From: Streptomyces sp. MspMP-M5
GTDB taxonomy: Bacteria > Actinomycetota > Actinomycetes > Streptomycetales > Streptomycetaceae
Direction of reading: 5' to 3'
Assembly: GCF_000373585.1 (NCBI RefSeq)
Contig: NZ_KB891896.1
Coordinates: forward strand, 1-50,778
Length of the DNA: 50,778 nucleotides
Shown: positions 6,810-18,432 of the stretch, piece by piece
Layout: the number at the start of each line of letters is the position of its first letter
How positions within the stretch are numbered: position 1 is the first letter of the stretch
Made by a program: the position numbers and the translations under genes
Notes under the pieces: model-generated
What the model was told of the DNA's origin: nothing
Databases searched by the model: none
Seen by the model: only the letters and a program-made list of their open reading frames with translations

Positions 6810-8543
6810 GTGGCAGCACCGAAGAAGGGCCGCAGGGCGCCCGCGAGCCAGGGGCATCCGGGGCGCACCCTGATCCTGATGCTGATCGCGATGGTGGCGC
6901 TGGTCGGAGGCATGTTCTACTCCGGCACACTGACCCCCCGACTGGGCATCGACCTCGCGGGCGGCACCAGCTTCACGCTGGCCGCGCAGAACCAGCCGGG
7001 CAAGCCCAACGCGATCAACGAGACCAACATGAACACCGCCGCCAGCATCATGGAGCGGCGGGTCAACGGTCTCGGTGTGACCGAGTCCGAGGTCCAGACG
7101 CAGGGCAGCAACCACATCATCGTGAACATCCCCAAGGGGACGGACGCGAAGCAGGCCCGGCAGCAGGTGGGCACCACCGCGCAGCTCGCCTTCCGGCCGG
7201 TGCTGACCACCGCCGCGGGCACCAAGACCCCCGAGCCCACGCCCAGCCCCTCCAAGGGCGGCAAGGACGGCGGCAAGGGCTCCCAGCAGAGCGCCTCGCC
7301 GACCCCGAGCGCCAGCCCCACCACGAAGGGCCGCGCGGTCACCGACGCGCTGAAGAAGCCGTCCGCCCCGCCGTCCGCCTCCGCCTCGGACAAGCCCTCG
7401 GCGCAGCCGACGCCCCCGGCCCCCGGCGGCGCGGACATCCCGCCCGCCCTGCAGAAGCAGTTCGCGGCGCTGAACTGCTCCACGAAGCAGAGCCTGGCCC
7501 AGGCCAATGAGCAGGCCGCCGGCGCCAAGCCCACCGACCCGGTCGTGGCCTGCAAGAACGACGGCGCCCAGAAGTACGTGCTCGGCCCGGTCGGGGTCGA
7601 GGGCACGGACGTCAAGGACGCCAAGGCCGTCTTCGACAGCCAGCAGGGCCAGGGCTGGATCGTCCAGATGGACTTCACCTCCGACGGCGGCAAGAAGTTC
7701 GCGGACGTCACCGGCAAGCTCGCCGCCAAGACGACGCCGCAGAACCAGTTCGCGATCGTGCTGGACGGCGCGGTGGTCTCCGACCCGCGCGTCAGCGAGC
7801 GGCTCAACGGCGGCAACGCCACCATCTCCGGCGGCTTCACCCAGCAGTCCGCCCAGGACCTCGGCAACATGCTGTCGTACGGCGCCCTGCCGCTCTCGTT
7901 CAAGATCGACGACGAGACCACGGTCACCGCGGCGCTCGGCGGCGAGCAGCTGCACGCCGGCCTGATCGCCGGTGCCATCGGCCTGGCGCTGGTCGTCGTC
8001 TACCTCGTCGCCTACTACCGGGGGCTGGCGCTGGTCGCGCTGGCGAGCCTGGGGGTCTCGGCGGTCCTGACCTACACGATCATGACGCTGCTCGGCCCAG
8101 CCATCGGCTTCGCGCTGAACCTCCCGGCGGTCTGCGGCGCCATCGTCGCGATCGGTATCACCGCCGACTCGTTCATCGTCTACTTCGAGCGCATCCGGGA
8201 CGAGATCCGCGAGGGCCGCACGCTGCGCCCGGCCGTCGAACGCGGCTGGCCGCGGGCCCGGCGCACGATCCTGGTCTCCGACTTCGTGTCGTTCCTGGCC
8301 GCGGCGGTGCTGTTCGCCGTCACCGTCGGCAAGGTGCAGGGCTTCGCGTTCACGCTGGGCCTGACCACCCTGCTCGACGTGGTCGTGGTCTTCCTCTTCA
8401 CCAAGCCGCTGATGACGCTGCTGGCCCGGCGGAAGTTCTTCGCCGAGGGCCACCCGTGGTCCGGGCTCGATCCCAAGCGCCTGGGCGCCAGGCCGCCGCT
8501 GCGGCGCCGTCGCACTGCCCCCACCCAGACGAAGGAGGCGTGA
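6810..8543 (+). CDS. secD: Protein translocase subunit SecD
   Basis: A 577-residue RND-type membrane protein that, with SecF, uses the proton gradient to pull exported proteins across the membrane. TM1 is at about residues 20-38. The extracytoplasmic P1 domain starts with GIDLAGGTSFTL (46-57) and is interrupted by a Pro/Ser/Lys-rich low-complexity insert (about 137-210). The P1 fold resumes and ends near LPLSFKIDDE, followed by five C-terminal membrane helices. The motif with the conserved aspartate is GITADSFIVYFER. GTG 6810 has GGGAG at 6795-6799. The secF start lies one base after this stop. Confidence 0.96.
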   Translation: MAAPKKGRRAPASQGHPGRTLILMLIAMVALVGGMFYSGTLTPRLGIDLAGGTSFTLAAQNQPGKPNAINETNMNTAASIMERRVNGLGVTESEVQTQGSNHIIVNIPKGTDAKQARQQVGTTAQLAFRPVLTTAAGTKTPEPTPSPSKGGKDGGKGSQQSASPTPSASPTTKGRAVTDALKKPSAPPSASASDKPSAQPTPPAPGGADIPPALQKQFAALNCSTKQSLAQANEQAAGAKPTDPVVACKNDGAQKYVLGPVGVEGTDVKDAKAVFDSQQGQGWIVQMDFTSDGGKKFADVTGKLAAKTTPQNQFAIVLDGAVVSDPRVSERLNGGNATISGGFTQQSAQDLGNMLSYGALPLSFKIDDETTVTAALGGEQLHAGLIAGAIGLALVVVYLVAYYRGLALVALASLGVSAVLTYTIMTLLGPAIGFALNLPAVCGAIVAIGITADSFIVYFERIRDEIREGRTLRPAVERGWPRARRTILVSDFVSFLAAAVLFAVTVGKVQGFAFTLGLTTLLDVVVVFLFTKPLMTLLARRKFFAEGHPWSGLDPKRLGARPPLRRRRTAPTQTKEA

Positions 8544-8544
8544 G

Positions 8545-9645
8545 ATGTCCAAGCTCGGCAACCTCGGCGCCCGGCTCTACCGCGGTGAGGTCGGCTACGA
8601 CTTCATCGGCAAGCGGAAGATCTGGTACGGCATCTCGATCCTGATCACCATCACGGCCATCGTCGGCCTGGCGGTGCGGGGCCTGAACTTCGGCATCGAG
8701 TTCTCCGGCGGCGCGGTCTTCACCACCCCGAAGACCTCGGTCTCCACCGCGGAGGCGCAGCACCACGCGGAGTCGGCCGCCCCCGGCCACCAGGCCATGG
8801 TGCAGAAGCTCGGCAACGGCACGCTGCGCGTCCAGATCAGCGGTCTGGACACCAAGCAGTCGCTGCCCGTCCAGGAGGAGATCGCCAAGGACCTCAAGGT
8901 CCCGGTCAAGGACGTCAACACCCAGCTGGTCGGCCCGAGTTGGGGCGAGCAGATCGCCGACAAGGCATGGCTGGGCCTGGGGATCTTCATGGTCCTGGTG
9001 GTGCTCTATCTGGCCGTCGCCTTCGAGTGGCGGATGGCGGTCGCCGCGCTGGTGGCCCTGATCCACGACCTGACGATCACCGTCGGCGTCTACGCCCTGG
9101 TCGGCTTCGAGGTCACCCCGGGCACGGTCATCGGTCTGCTGACGATCCTCGGCTACTCGCTCTACGACACCGTCGTCGTCTTCGACAGCCTGAAGGAAGC
9201 CGCCAAGGACATCACCAAGCAGTCCCGCTTCACCTACAGCGAGATCGCCAACCGCAGCATCAACGGCACCCTGGTGCGCTCGATCAACACCACGGTCGTG
9301 GCGCTGCTGCCGGTCGCCGGTCTGCTCTTCGTCGGCGGCGGCGTCCTGGGCGCGGGCATGCTCAACGACATCTCGCTGGCGCTGTTCGTGGGTCTGGCCG
9401 CCGGTGCCTACTCCTCGATCTTCATCGCGACGCCGATGGTCGCCGACCTGAAGAACGGCGAGCCGCAGATGAAGGCGCTGGCCAAGCGGGTCGCCGCCAA
9501 GCGGGCCTCGGCCGCTGCCAAGGAGGCGGCCCGCCAGGAGGAGGCCGGCGAGGCGGAGGCCGAGGACGCCGCGGTCGTCGGCCCGCGCTCGCAGCCCGCG
9601 GCCCGCAACCGCAACCGCGGACGCACCTCCGGGAAGCGCCGATGA
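8545..9645 (+). CDS. secF: Protein translocase subunit SecF
   Basis: A 366-residue partner of SecD. TM1 is near residues 27-44 (IWYGISILITITAIVGLAV), followed by the short P1-like NFGIEFSGGAVF domain. The five-helix block begins near KAWLGLGIFMVLVVLYL and includes GYSLYDTVVVFDSLKE. The C-terminal 45 residues are a basic, Ala/Glu/Arg-rich cytoplasmic tail. The ATG at 8545 has a strong GAAGGAGG (8531-8538) inside the end of secD. The stop overlaps the apt start by four bases. Confidence 0.96.
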   Translation: MSKLGNLGARLYRGEVGYDFIGKRKIWYGISILITITAIVGLAVRGLNFGIEFSGGAVFTTPKTSVSTAEAQHHAESAAPGHQAMVQKLGNGTLRVQISGLDTKQSLPVQEEIAKDLKVPVKDVNTQLVGPSWGEQIADKAWLGLGIFMVLVVLYLAVAFEWRMAVAALVALIHDLTITVGVYALVGFEVTPGTVIGLLTILGYSLYDTVVVFDSLKEAAKDITKQSRFTYSEIANRSINGTLVRSINTTVVALLPVAGLLFVGGGVLGAGMLNDISLALFVGLAAGAYSSIFIATPMVADLKNGEPQMKALAKRVAAKRASAAAKEAARQEEAGEAEAEDAAVVGPRSQPAARNRNRGRTSGKRR

Positions 9646-10190
9646 GCGCCCCCGCCGAGCTGCGCGAGCTGCTCCTCAGCCGGATCTCGGACGTGCCGGA
9701 CTACCCGCAGCCGGGCGTGGTGTTCAAGGACATCACCCCGCTGCTCGCCGACCCGGCCGCGTTCGGCGCGCTGACCGGCGCCTTCGTCGACCTGTGCCGG
9801 CGCTTCCGGGTGGACAAGGTCGTGGGCCTGGAGGCCCGCGGCTTCATCCTCGCCGCGCCGGTGGCGGTGGCCGCCGGTATCGGGTTCGTCCCGGTCCGCA
9901 AGGCCGGCAAACTGCCCGGCGCCACGCTCGGCCAGGCGTACGAGCTGGAGTACGGCACCGCCGAGATCGAGATGCACGCCGACGCGCTGGCGCCCGGCGA
10001 CCGGGTCCTGGTGATCGACGACGTGCTGGCCACCGGCGGCACCGCGGACGCCTCGCTGCAGCTCATCCGGCGGGCCGGCGGCGAGGTGGCGGGCTTGGCG
10101 GTGCTGCTGGAGCTGGGCTTCCTGGCCGGCCGGCAGCGGCTGGACGCGAGCCTGAAGGGCGCTCCGCTGGAGGCCCTGATCACGGTCTGA
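9642..10190 (+). CDS. apt: Adenine phosphoribosyltransferase
   Basis: A 182-residue type I phosphoribosyltransferase converting adenine and PRPP to AMP. The N-terminal DVPDYPQPGVVFKDITPLL and the PRPP-binding loop VLVIDDVLATGGTADA are intact, and GLEARGFILAAPVA is typical of Apt. The ATG at 9642 overlaps the secF stop (ATGA). The secDF-apt-relA order is a conserved Streptomyces arrangement and places purine salvage directly before the (p)ppGpp enzyme. A strong terminator follows. Confidence 0.96.
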   Translation: MSAPAELRELLLSRISDVPDYPQPGVVFKDITPLLADPAAFGALTGAFVDLCRRFRVDKVVGLEARGFILAAPVAVAAGIGFVPVRKAGKLPGATLGQAYELEYGTAEIEMHADALAPGDRVLVIDDVLATGGTADASLQLIRRAGGEVAGLAVLLELGFLAGRQRLDASLKGAPLEALITV

Positions 10191-10224
10191 GCCGGCCGCC
10201 GGCCTCGTCCGGCACTTCTGGCGA

Positions 10225-10262
10225 CGGCGGGGGCATCCGGAACATTCCGGGTGCCCCCGCCG
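10225..10262 (+). terminator. Terminator after apt
   Basis: An 18-bp stem with a single G-U pair (10225-10242 with 10245-10262) lies 35 bases after the apt stop. It ends the yajC/secDF/apt transcription unit, so relA probably has its own promoter as well. A TACCAT -10-like hexamer lies at 10315-10320. Confidence 0.8.
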
Positions 10263-10373
10263 CTGTGTCATGTACGGACCCTTGGCCGCGCGGCAGTCAT
10301 GGCCACGGGCTCGATACCATGGCACCCCGGCCGCTTCGAGGCCCTGGGGTCCGTACCCGCATGAGGAGTGCCC

Positions 10374-12914
<2,541 letters not shown>

Positions 12915-12931
12915 GCGCCCAGGCACACACG

Positions 12932-12967
12932 GGAACGGCCCGCCGGGAAACCCCGGCGGGCCGTTCC
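12932..12967. terminator. Bidirectional terminator between relA and the DUF349 gene
   Basis: A perfect 16-bp stem (12932-12947 with 12952-12967) and a 4-base AAAC loop lie between two convergent genes. It is followed by TTA on the plus side. The symmetry suits termination of both messages. Confidence 0.88.
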
Positions 12968-12997
12968 TTATGGCACCTCAGCCACGCTGCCGCAAGA

Positions 12998-14227
12998 TCA
13001 ACCCCCGAACTCCTCAAGGCCCTTGAGCGCCTGGTCCAGCAGCGCCTTGCGGCCCTCCAGCTCACGGCCGAGCTTGTCGGCCTTGGCGGTGTTGCCGGCC
13101 GCCCGGGCCTGGTCGATCTGCTTCTGGAGCTTGTCGACGGCGTCCTGGAGCTGACCGGTCAGCCCCGCGGCGCGCGCCCGCGCCTCGGGGTTGGTCCGCC
13201 GCCACTCGGCCTCCTCGGCGTCCTGGATGGCCCGCTCGACGGCGTGCATCCGGCCCTCGATCTTGGGGCGGGCGTCCCGCGGCACATGGCCGATGGCCTC
13301 CCACCGCTCGTTGATCCCCCGGAACGCGGCCCGGGCCGCCTTCAGGTCGGTGACCGGGAGCAGCTTCTCCGCCTCGGCGGCCAGCTCCTCCTTGCGGGTG
13401 AGGTTCTCCCGCTGCTCGGCGTCGCGCTCCGCGAAGACCTCGCCGCGCGCCTGGAAGAAGACGTCCTGGGCGCCGCGGAAGCGGTTCCACAGGTCGTCCT
13501 CGTGCTCGCGCTGGGCGCGGCCGGCGGCCTTCCACTCCTGCATCAGCTCGCGGTAGCGGGCGGCGGTGGTCCCCCAGTCCGTGGAGCCGGACAGCGACTC
13601 GGCCTCGGCGACCAGCTTCTCCTTGGCCTTGCGGGACTCCTCGCGCTGCGCGTCCAGCGAGGCGAAGTGCGCCTTGCGGCGCTTGGAGAACGCCGACCGG
13701 GCGTGCGAGAAGCGGTGCCACAGCTCGTCGTCGGTCTTGCGGTCCAGCCGCGGCAGGCCCTTCCAGGTGTCCACCAGCGACCGCAGCCGCTCGCCGGCCG
13801 CCCGCCACTGCTCGCTGCCCGCCAGCTCCTCGGCCTCGGCGACCAGCTTCTCCTTGGCCTGCCGGGCCTCGTCGGTCTGCCGGGCCTTGGCCGCCCGGCG
13901 CTCCTCGCGCCGCGACTCGACCACGCCGACCAGCGTGTCCAGCCGCTTGCCCAGCGCCTCCAGATCGCCCACCGCGTGGTGCTCGTCGACCTGCCGGCGC
14001 AGGTGGTCGATGGCGGTCTGGGCGTCCTTCGCCGAGAGGTCGGTGGTCCTGATCCGCCGTTCCAGGAGGTCGATCTCGACGACCAGGCCCTCATACTTGC
14101 GCTCGAAGTAGGCGAGGGCCTCTTCGGGAGTGCCCGCCTGCCACGATCCGACGACCTGCTCGCCGTCGGCGGTACGCACGTACACGGTCCCCGTCTCATC
14201 GACGCGGCCCCATGGGTCGCTGCTCAC
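12998..14227 (-). CDS. DUF349 repeat protein
   Basis: A 409-residue, highly charged, helical protein built from several DUF349 units (about 70 residues each, with recurring W-x-x-A/L...R/K-x-x-x-LW-x-RF motifs such as DDELWHRFSHARSAF and DDLWNRFRGAQDVFF). It has no catalytic motif, signal peptide or membrane segment. The role is unknown; the long charged helices suggest nucleic acid or RNA-linked functions seen for other DUF349 proteins, but that is inference. GTG at 14227 has GGAGG five bases upstream and gives MSSDPWGRVDETG. A longer frame to an ATG at 14281 has no site to match. Confidence 0.9.
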   Translation of the reverse strand: MSSDPWGRVDETGTVYVRTADGEQVVGSWQAGTPEEALAYFERKYEGLVVEIDLLERRIRTTDLSAKDAQTAIDHLRRQVDEHHAVGDLEALGKRLDTLVGVVESRREERRAAKARQTDEARQAKEKLVAEAEELAGSEQWRAAGERLRSLVDTWKGLPRLDRKTDDELWHRFSHARSAFSKRRKAHFASLDAQREESRKAKEKLVAEAESLSGSTDWGTTAARYRELMQEWKAAGRAQREHEDDLWNRFRGAQDVFFQARGEVFAERDAEQRENLTRKEELAAEAEKLLPVTDLKAARAAFRGINERWEAIGHVPRDARPKIEGRMHAVERAIQDAEEAEWRRTNPEARARAAGLTGQLQDAVDKLQKQIDQARAAGNTAKADKLGRELEGRKALLDQALKGLEEFGG

Positions 14228-14466
14228 AGCGCCTCCTCCACATGATGCCGGCCCGGGCCCGCGGCCCCCGGCATCGTCCACAGTTTCTGTCCGGCGGGCA
14301 GCGCCCGGCCGGTCCGACGGGCTGACTTGCGGTGCGGGTGGCAGGCCGTCGGAGCAGGCACCCTACACAACGCCAATCTAGGCGACCGGCGGTCGGCTGT
14401 CCGCATCCAGCACGACCGAAATTGCAGCGAGGACGACCGAATGCGCCCCCTCCCGGCCACCGCCGA

Positions 14467-15282
14467 TCAGGATTTCCCGACCGTTGCCCCGTTGATGACG
14501 ACGGTGGCGTTGGGAGCGGTGTTGCCGGTCTCCGGTTCGGGGTGCGAACCGGCCTCGGCGATCTTCTTCAGCACGTCCGTCCCGCCGGTGATCCGGCCGA
14601 ACGGCGTGTAGTTCGGGGGCAGCTGGCTGTCCTGGTAGACGAGGAAGAACTGACTGCCGCCGGAGTTACGGGTCTTGGGGTCCTTGCCGTCGTAGCGGTT
14701 GGCCATCGCGACCGTGCCCGCCGGGTACACATCGCCCTTGAGCCGGGGGTCCTTGAGGTTCTCGTCGGGGAGGGTGTAGCCGGGCGTGCCCTCGCCGGTG
14801 CCCTTCGGGTCGCCGCACTGCAGAACGTAGATGTGCTGGTCGACCAGGCGGTGGCAGCGGCTGTGGTCGAAGTAGCCCTGGCCCGCCAGGAAGGCGAAGG
14901 AGTTGACGGTGTGCGGCGCCTTGGCCGCGTCCATGGTGAACGTGATCCGCCCGCAGGTGGTGGCCAGCCGGGCGGTGTACGACGCCGAGGTGTCGATCGC
15001 CATCGCCGGCTCCTTCGGCCAGGTCTTCGTCGACGGTGCGCCCTTGGCGGGGCGGGCGCACGGGTCGGCCGGCGAGGCCGCGGCGTCGGTGCGGTCCTGC
15101 CCGCCGCCGAGGAGCGTGACCGAGGCGTAGGCGGTGGCGCCCGCGGCCAGGGCGACGGCCACCACGCCCGCGACGATCACGTTGCGGCGCTTGGCCCGCC
15201 GCGTGGACTCGGTCCGCCGCTGCTGCTGGCGCGCGTACTTCTCCCGGGCGAGCTCGCGCCGCCGCCGGTCCTTGCTGGCCAC
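14467..15282 (-). CDS. Membrane-anchored cyclophilin-type peptidyl-prolyl isomerase
   Basis: A 271-residue protein with a very basic cytoplasmic N-terminus, one membrane anchor (about residues 35-57) and an extracytoplasmic cyclophilin domain. The domain contains CHRLV, CGDPKGTGEGTPGY, TVAMANRYD and GSQFFLVYQDSQLPPNYTPFGRI. The usual FHR at the start of the active site is CHR here, and extra cysteines (in TTCGR, RCHR and LQCGD) could form disulfides outside the cell. It probably assists folding of secreted proteins. GTG 15282 has AAGGAGG 7 bases upstream; the longer frame is noncoding leader. Confidence 0.93.
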   Translation of the reverse strand: MASKDRRRRELAREKYARQQQRRTESTRRAKRRNVIVAGVVAVALAAGATAYASVTLLGGGQDRTDAAASPADPCARPAKGAPSTKTWPKEPAMAIDTSASYTARLATTCGRITFTMDAAKAPHTVNSFAFLAGQGYFDHSRCHRLVDQHIYVLQCGDPKGTGEGTPGYTLPDENLKDPRLKGDVYPAGTVAMANRYDGKDPKTRNSGGSQFFLVYQDSQLPPNYTPFGRITGGTDVLKKIAEAGSHPEPETGNTAPNATVVINGATVGKS

Positions 15283-15514
15283 CGGTCGCCTCCTTGTCCT
15301 TGAGCGTCGATCGCTGCCGTCGGGCCCCGCCGCCGCAACTCCCGTCCGCCGCCGGTCCTCCGGGCGGGCGGCCGGCGTCCGGTGACAGGGCCCTGCCGTG
15401 GCCGTACCGTATACGGGTTCGCCCTGCCGGGAGTCCCGCCGGTAGGCTCTGGAGCTGCCGAGATGTTCCGGGCGCGGCCCCGCGGGCCGCCCCCGCCGAT
15501 CTTTAAGGACGAAC
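15283..15514. promoter_or_regulatory. Divergent promoter region (cyclophilin / MBL hydrolase)
   Basis: A 232-base gap between divergent genes. It holds a 10-base palindrome CCGTATACGG (15407-15416), whose overlap with TACGGT on the minus strand could serve as a -10 for the cyclophilin gene. TAGGCT (15443-15448) is a -10 candidate for the plus-strand gene. No convincing -35 hexamer is present for either. Confidence 0.4.
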
Positions 15515-16231
15515 GTGCTGATTGCCGGGTTCCCCGCCGGGGCCTGGGGCACCAACTGCTATCTGGTCGCCCCCGCCGCCGGCGAGGAGTGCGTGATCAT
15601 CGACCCGGGCCACCAGGCGGCCCCGGGAGTCGAGGACGCGCTCAGGAAGCATCGGCTCAAGCCCGTCGCGGTGATCCTCACCCACGGCCACATCGACCAC
15701 GTGGCGTCCGTCGTCCCGGTGTGCGGTGCGCACGACGTCCCCGCCTGGATCCACCCCGAGGACCGCTACATGATGAGCGACCCGGAGAAGGCCCTCGGCC
15801 GCTCCATCGGTCAGCCGCTCATGGGCGAGCTGACGGTGGGCGAGCCGGACGACGTCAAGGACCTGGCCGACGGCAGCGTCCTGGAGCTGGCCGGGCTGGA
15901 GTTCTCGGTCGCCCACGCCCCGGGCCATACCAAGGGGTCGGTGACCTTCCGGATGCCCGAGCAGGCCGACGTTCCGCCGGTCTTCTTCTCGGGCGACCTG
16001 CTGTTCGCCGGCTCCATCGGACGCACCGACCTGCCGGGCGGCGACCACGCCGAGATCCTCCGGTCGCTGGCACGCGTGTGCCTGCCGCTGGAGGACTCCA
16101 CCGTCGTCCTGTCCGGCCACGGCCCCCAGACCACCATCGGCCGCGAACGCGCCACCAACCCCTTCCTCCGGCAGGTGGCCGCCGGCCTCGGAGACGGCAC
16201 CCGTACCGCCGCTCCGCGACGAGGATTGTGA
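15515..16231 (+). CDS. Metallo-beta-lactamase fold hydrolase (glyoxalase II-like)
   Basis: A 238-residue cytoplasmic MBL-fold enzyme. The zinc-binding signature THGHIDH is at residues 56-62, the third histidine is in HAPGHTKGSV and the bridging aspartate in FSGDLLFAGSIGRTDLPGGD. A last histidine is in SGHGPQTTIGRE. The fold and length resemble glyoxalase II-like or persulfide dioxygenase-like hydrolases, but the substrate cannot be read from sequence. The GTG at 15515 follows AAGGA (15505-15509). hisS starts 12 bases after the stop, so the two are likely co-transcribed. Confidence 0.92.
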   Translation: MLIAGFPAGAWGTNCYLVAPAAGEECVIIDPGHQAAPGVEDALRKHRLKPVAVILTHGHIDHVASVVPVCGAHDVPAWIHPEDRYMMSDPEKALGRSIGQPLMGELTVGEPDDVKDLADGSVLELAGLEFSVAHAPGHTKGSVTFRMPEQADVPPVFFSGDLLFAGSIGRTDLPGGDHAEILRSLARVCLPLEDSTVVLSGHGPQTTIGRERATNPFLRQVAAGLGDGTRTAAPRRGL

Positions 16232-16243
16232 CGAGAACCTTCC

Positions 16244-17506
16244 GTGAGCACCTTTCAGGCACCCAAGGGCACCTACGACCTGATCCCGCCGAACTCCGCG
16301 ACGTATCTCGCGGTGCGCGAGGCGATCGCCGCACCGCTGAGGAACTCCGGCTACGGCTACGTCGAGACGCCCGGCTTCGAGAACGTCGAGCTGTTCGCCC
16401 GCGGTGTCGGTGAGTCCACCGACATCGTCACCAAGGAGATGTACGCCTTCGAGACCAAGGGCGGCGACAAGCTCGCGCTGCGCCCCGAGGGCACCGCCTC
16501 CGTACTGCGCGCCGCGCTGGAGGCCAACCTCCACAAGGGCGGCAACCTCCCCGTCAAGCTCTGGTACTCCGGCTCGTACTACCGCTACGAGCGCCCGCAG
16601 AAGGGCCGTTACCGGCACTTCTCGCAGGTCGGTGCCGAGGCGATCGGCGCCGAGGACCCGGCGCTGGACGCCGAGCTGATCATCCTGGCCCACCAGGCGT
16701 ACCGCTCGCTGGGCCTGCGCGACTTCCGCATCCTGCTGAACTCGCTCGGCGACAAGGAGTGCCGTCCCGTCTACCGTGCCGCGCTCCAGGAGTTCCTGCA
16801 CGGGCTCCAGCTGGACGAGGACACCCGCCGCCGGATCGAGATCAACCCGCTGCGGGTGCTGGACGACAAGCGCGAGGCCGTCCAGGAGCAGCTGATCGGC
16901 GCGCCGATGCTGCGCGACTACCTCTGCGAGGCGTGCAAGACCTACCACGAGCAGGTCCGCGAGCTGCTGACCGCGGCGGGTGTGGCTTTCGAGGACGACC
17001 CGAAGCTGGTCCGCGGCCTGGACTACTACACGCGCACCACCTTCGAGTTCGTCCACGACGGCCTGGGCTCGCAGTCCGCGGTGGGCGGCGGCGGCCGTTA
17101 CGACGGCCTGTCGGAGATGATCGGCGGCCCCGCGCTGCCGTCCGTCGGCTGGGCGCTGGGCGTGGACCGCACGGTGCTGGCCCTGGAGGCCGAGGGCGTC
17201 ACCCTCGACATTCCGGCCGCCACCTCCGTCTACGCCGTCCCGCTCGGCGAGGAGGCCCGCCGGGTGCTGTTCGGCAAGGTCACCGAGCTGCGCCTGGCCG
17301 GCGTCGCCACGGACTTCGCCTACGGCGGCAAGGGCCTGAAGAACGCCATGAAGTCCGCCAACCGCTCCGGTGCGCGGCTGGCCCTGGTGGCCGGCGAGCG
17401 GGATCTGGCCGAGGGCGTGGTCCAGCTCAAGGACCTGGTGAGCGGCGAGCAGACCCCGGTCGCGCTGGACGCGGTGGTCGAGGAGGTCCGGCGGGCGCTG
17501 GCCTGA
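16244..17506 (+). CDS. hisS: Histidyl-tRNA synthetase
   Basis: A 420-residue class II aminoacyl-tRNA synthetase. Motif 2 (YSGSYYRYERPQKGRYRHFSQ), the histidine-specific LVRGLDYYTRTTFEF and motif 3 (GGGRYDGLSEMIGGPALPSVGWALGVDR) are all present. The anticodon-binding domain occupies about the last 95 residues. The length is typical for bacteria. GTG 16244 is 12 bases after the MBL gene and has only a weak ribosome binding site, which suggests translational linkage. A clear terminator follows. Confidence 0.97.
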   Translation: MSTFQAPKGTYDLIPPNSATYLAVREAIAAPLRNSGYGYVETPGFENVELFARGVGESTDIVTKEMYAFETKGGDKLALRPEGTASVLRAALEANLHKGGNLPVKLWYSGSYYRYERPQKGRYRHFSQVGAEAIGAEDPALDAELIILAHQAYRSLGLRDFRILLNSLGDKECRPVYRAALQEFLHGLQLDEDTRRRIEINPLRVLDDKREAVQEQLIGAPMLRDYLCEACKTYHEQVRELLTAAGVAFEDDPKLVRGLDYYTRTTFEFVHDGLGSQSAVGGGGRYDGLSEMIGGPALPSVGWALGVDRTVLALEAEGVTLDIPAATSVYAVPLGEEARRVLFGKVTELRLAGVATDFAYGGKGLKNAMKSANRSGARLALVAGERDLAEGVVQLKDLVSGEQTPVALDAVVEEVRRALA

Positions 17507-17526
17507 GCCGGACGCGGCAGACCCCG

Positions 17527-17559
17527 AGGGCCCGGACGGCGGTGTGCCGTCCGGGCCCT
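17527..17559 (+). terminator. Terminator after hisS
   Basis: A 14-bp perfect stem (17527-17540 with 17546-17559) and a 5-base loop, followed by TTGTGT, lie 20 bases after the hisS stop. Confidence 0.88.
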
Positions 17560-17562
17560 TGT

Positions 17563-17586
17563 GTCAACGGCCGCGTCAACGGCCGG
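17563..17586 (+). repeat. Twelve-base tandem repeat
   Basis: GTCAACGGCCGC (17563-17574) is followed immediately by GTCAACGGCCGG (17575-17586), 11 of 12 identical, just after the hisS terminator and upstream of the VKOR gene. It could be an operator with two direct half-sites or a small slippage duplication. Confidence 0.7.
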
Positions 17587-17709
17587 GCGGGGCATGACCC
17601 CGGATCGGTGCGGAGCACCCCGGGTGCACAGGCAGGTGCGGCACAATGAAGGACGCGGCCGGTTCCGCCGGCCGACCGACACCTCCCACGGGACCGACGG
17701 AACGGCCAT

Positions 17710-18351
17710 ATGACGACGACAGCGCTTGACGACGTGTCCACCGACGACGACCGCGCGAGCGCCGCGCAGCCCACCGGCTCCGGTCGCGCCCTCGCCCTGC
17801 TCCTGGTGATCACCGGCGCACTCGGCGGACTGGCCTCCTGGGTCATCACCCTCGACGAGTTCGCGCTGCTGAAGGACCCGAACTTCAAGCCGGCGTGCAG
17901 CTTCAACCCGATCATCTCCTGCGGCAGCGTCATGCAGAGCAAGCAGGCGGCGGTCTTCGGCTTCCCGAACCCGATGATGGGCCTGGTCGGCTTCGGCCTG
18001 ATCATCACGATCGGCATGGCCCTGCTGGCGGGGGCCCGTTTCCGCCGCTGGTACTGGCTCGGGCTGAACGCCGGCACCGGCCTCGCCGCGGTCTTCTGCA
18101 TGTGGCTGATGACCCAGACGCTGTACAGCATCAACGCGCTGTGCCTGTGGTGCACGCTGACCTGGTGCGCCGTGATCCTGATGTTCTGGTACACCACCGT
18201 GCACAACCTCAAGCACGGCCTCATCCCGGCGCCCCGGGCGCTGCGCAACGCGGTACTGGAGTTCCACTGGGTCGTCCCGGTGCTCTGGTACGGCGTGATC
18301 GGGCTGCTGATCCTGACCCGCTGGTGGTCGTACTGGAGCAGCCTGCTCTGA
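17710..18351 (+). CDS. Vitamin K epoxide reductase (VKOR) family protein
   Basis: A 213-residue integral membrane quinone reductase of the VKOR family, expected to re-oxidise extracytoplasmic disulfide-forming proteins. The loop cysteines are Cys63 and Cys71 (PACSFNPIISCGSV). The active-site pair is Cys145-Leu-Trp-Cys148 in NALCLWCTLTWC. About five membrane helices are visible (near 26-47, 92-108, 115-137, 146-163, 190-205). There is no fused thioredoxin domain, so a separate DsbA-like partner is expected. The ATG at 17710 follows GGAAC. The terminator after it abuts the rarA promoter. Confidence 0.93.
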   Translation: MTTTALDDVSTDDDRASAAQPTGSGRALALLLVITGALGGLASWVITLDEFALLKDPNFKPACSFNPIISCGSVMQSKQAAVFGFPNPMMGLVGFGLIITIGMALLAGARFRRWYWLGLNAGTGLAAVFCMWLMTQTLYSINALCLWCTLTWCAVILMFWYTTVHNLKHGLIPAPRALRNAVLEFHWVVPVLWYGVIGLLILTRWWSYWSSLL

Positions 18352-18399
18352 GCCCCGGAGCCGTCCTGGAGCGGCCCGGAACCGTCCGGAATCCGTCCC

Positions 18400-18432
18400 C
18401 GCCCCGGCCCGCCGACCTCGGCGGCCGGGGCG
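18400..18432 (+). terminator. Terminator after the VKOR gene
   Basis: CGCCCCGGC-CGCCGA (18400-18415, one bulged C) pairs with 18418-18432. The TT that follows belongs to the next element, the PafBC-type box starting at 18433. Confidence 0.8.

Noticed and set aside
10361..10370. ATG 10361 or GTG 10368 as the relA start
   Set aside because: ATG 10361 is out of frame; GTG 10368 would overlap the GAGGAG that is ideally placed for TTG 10374.
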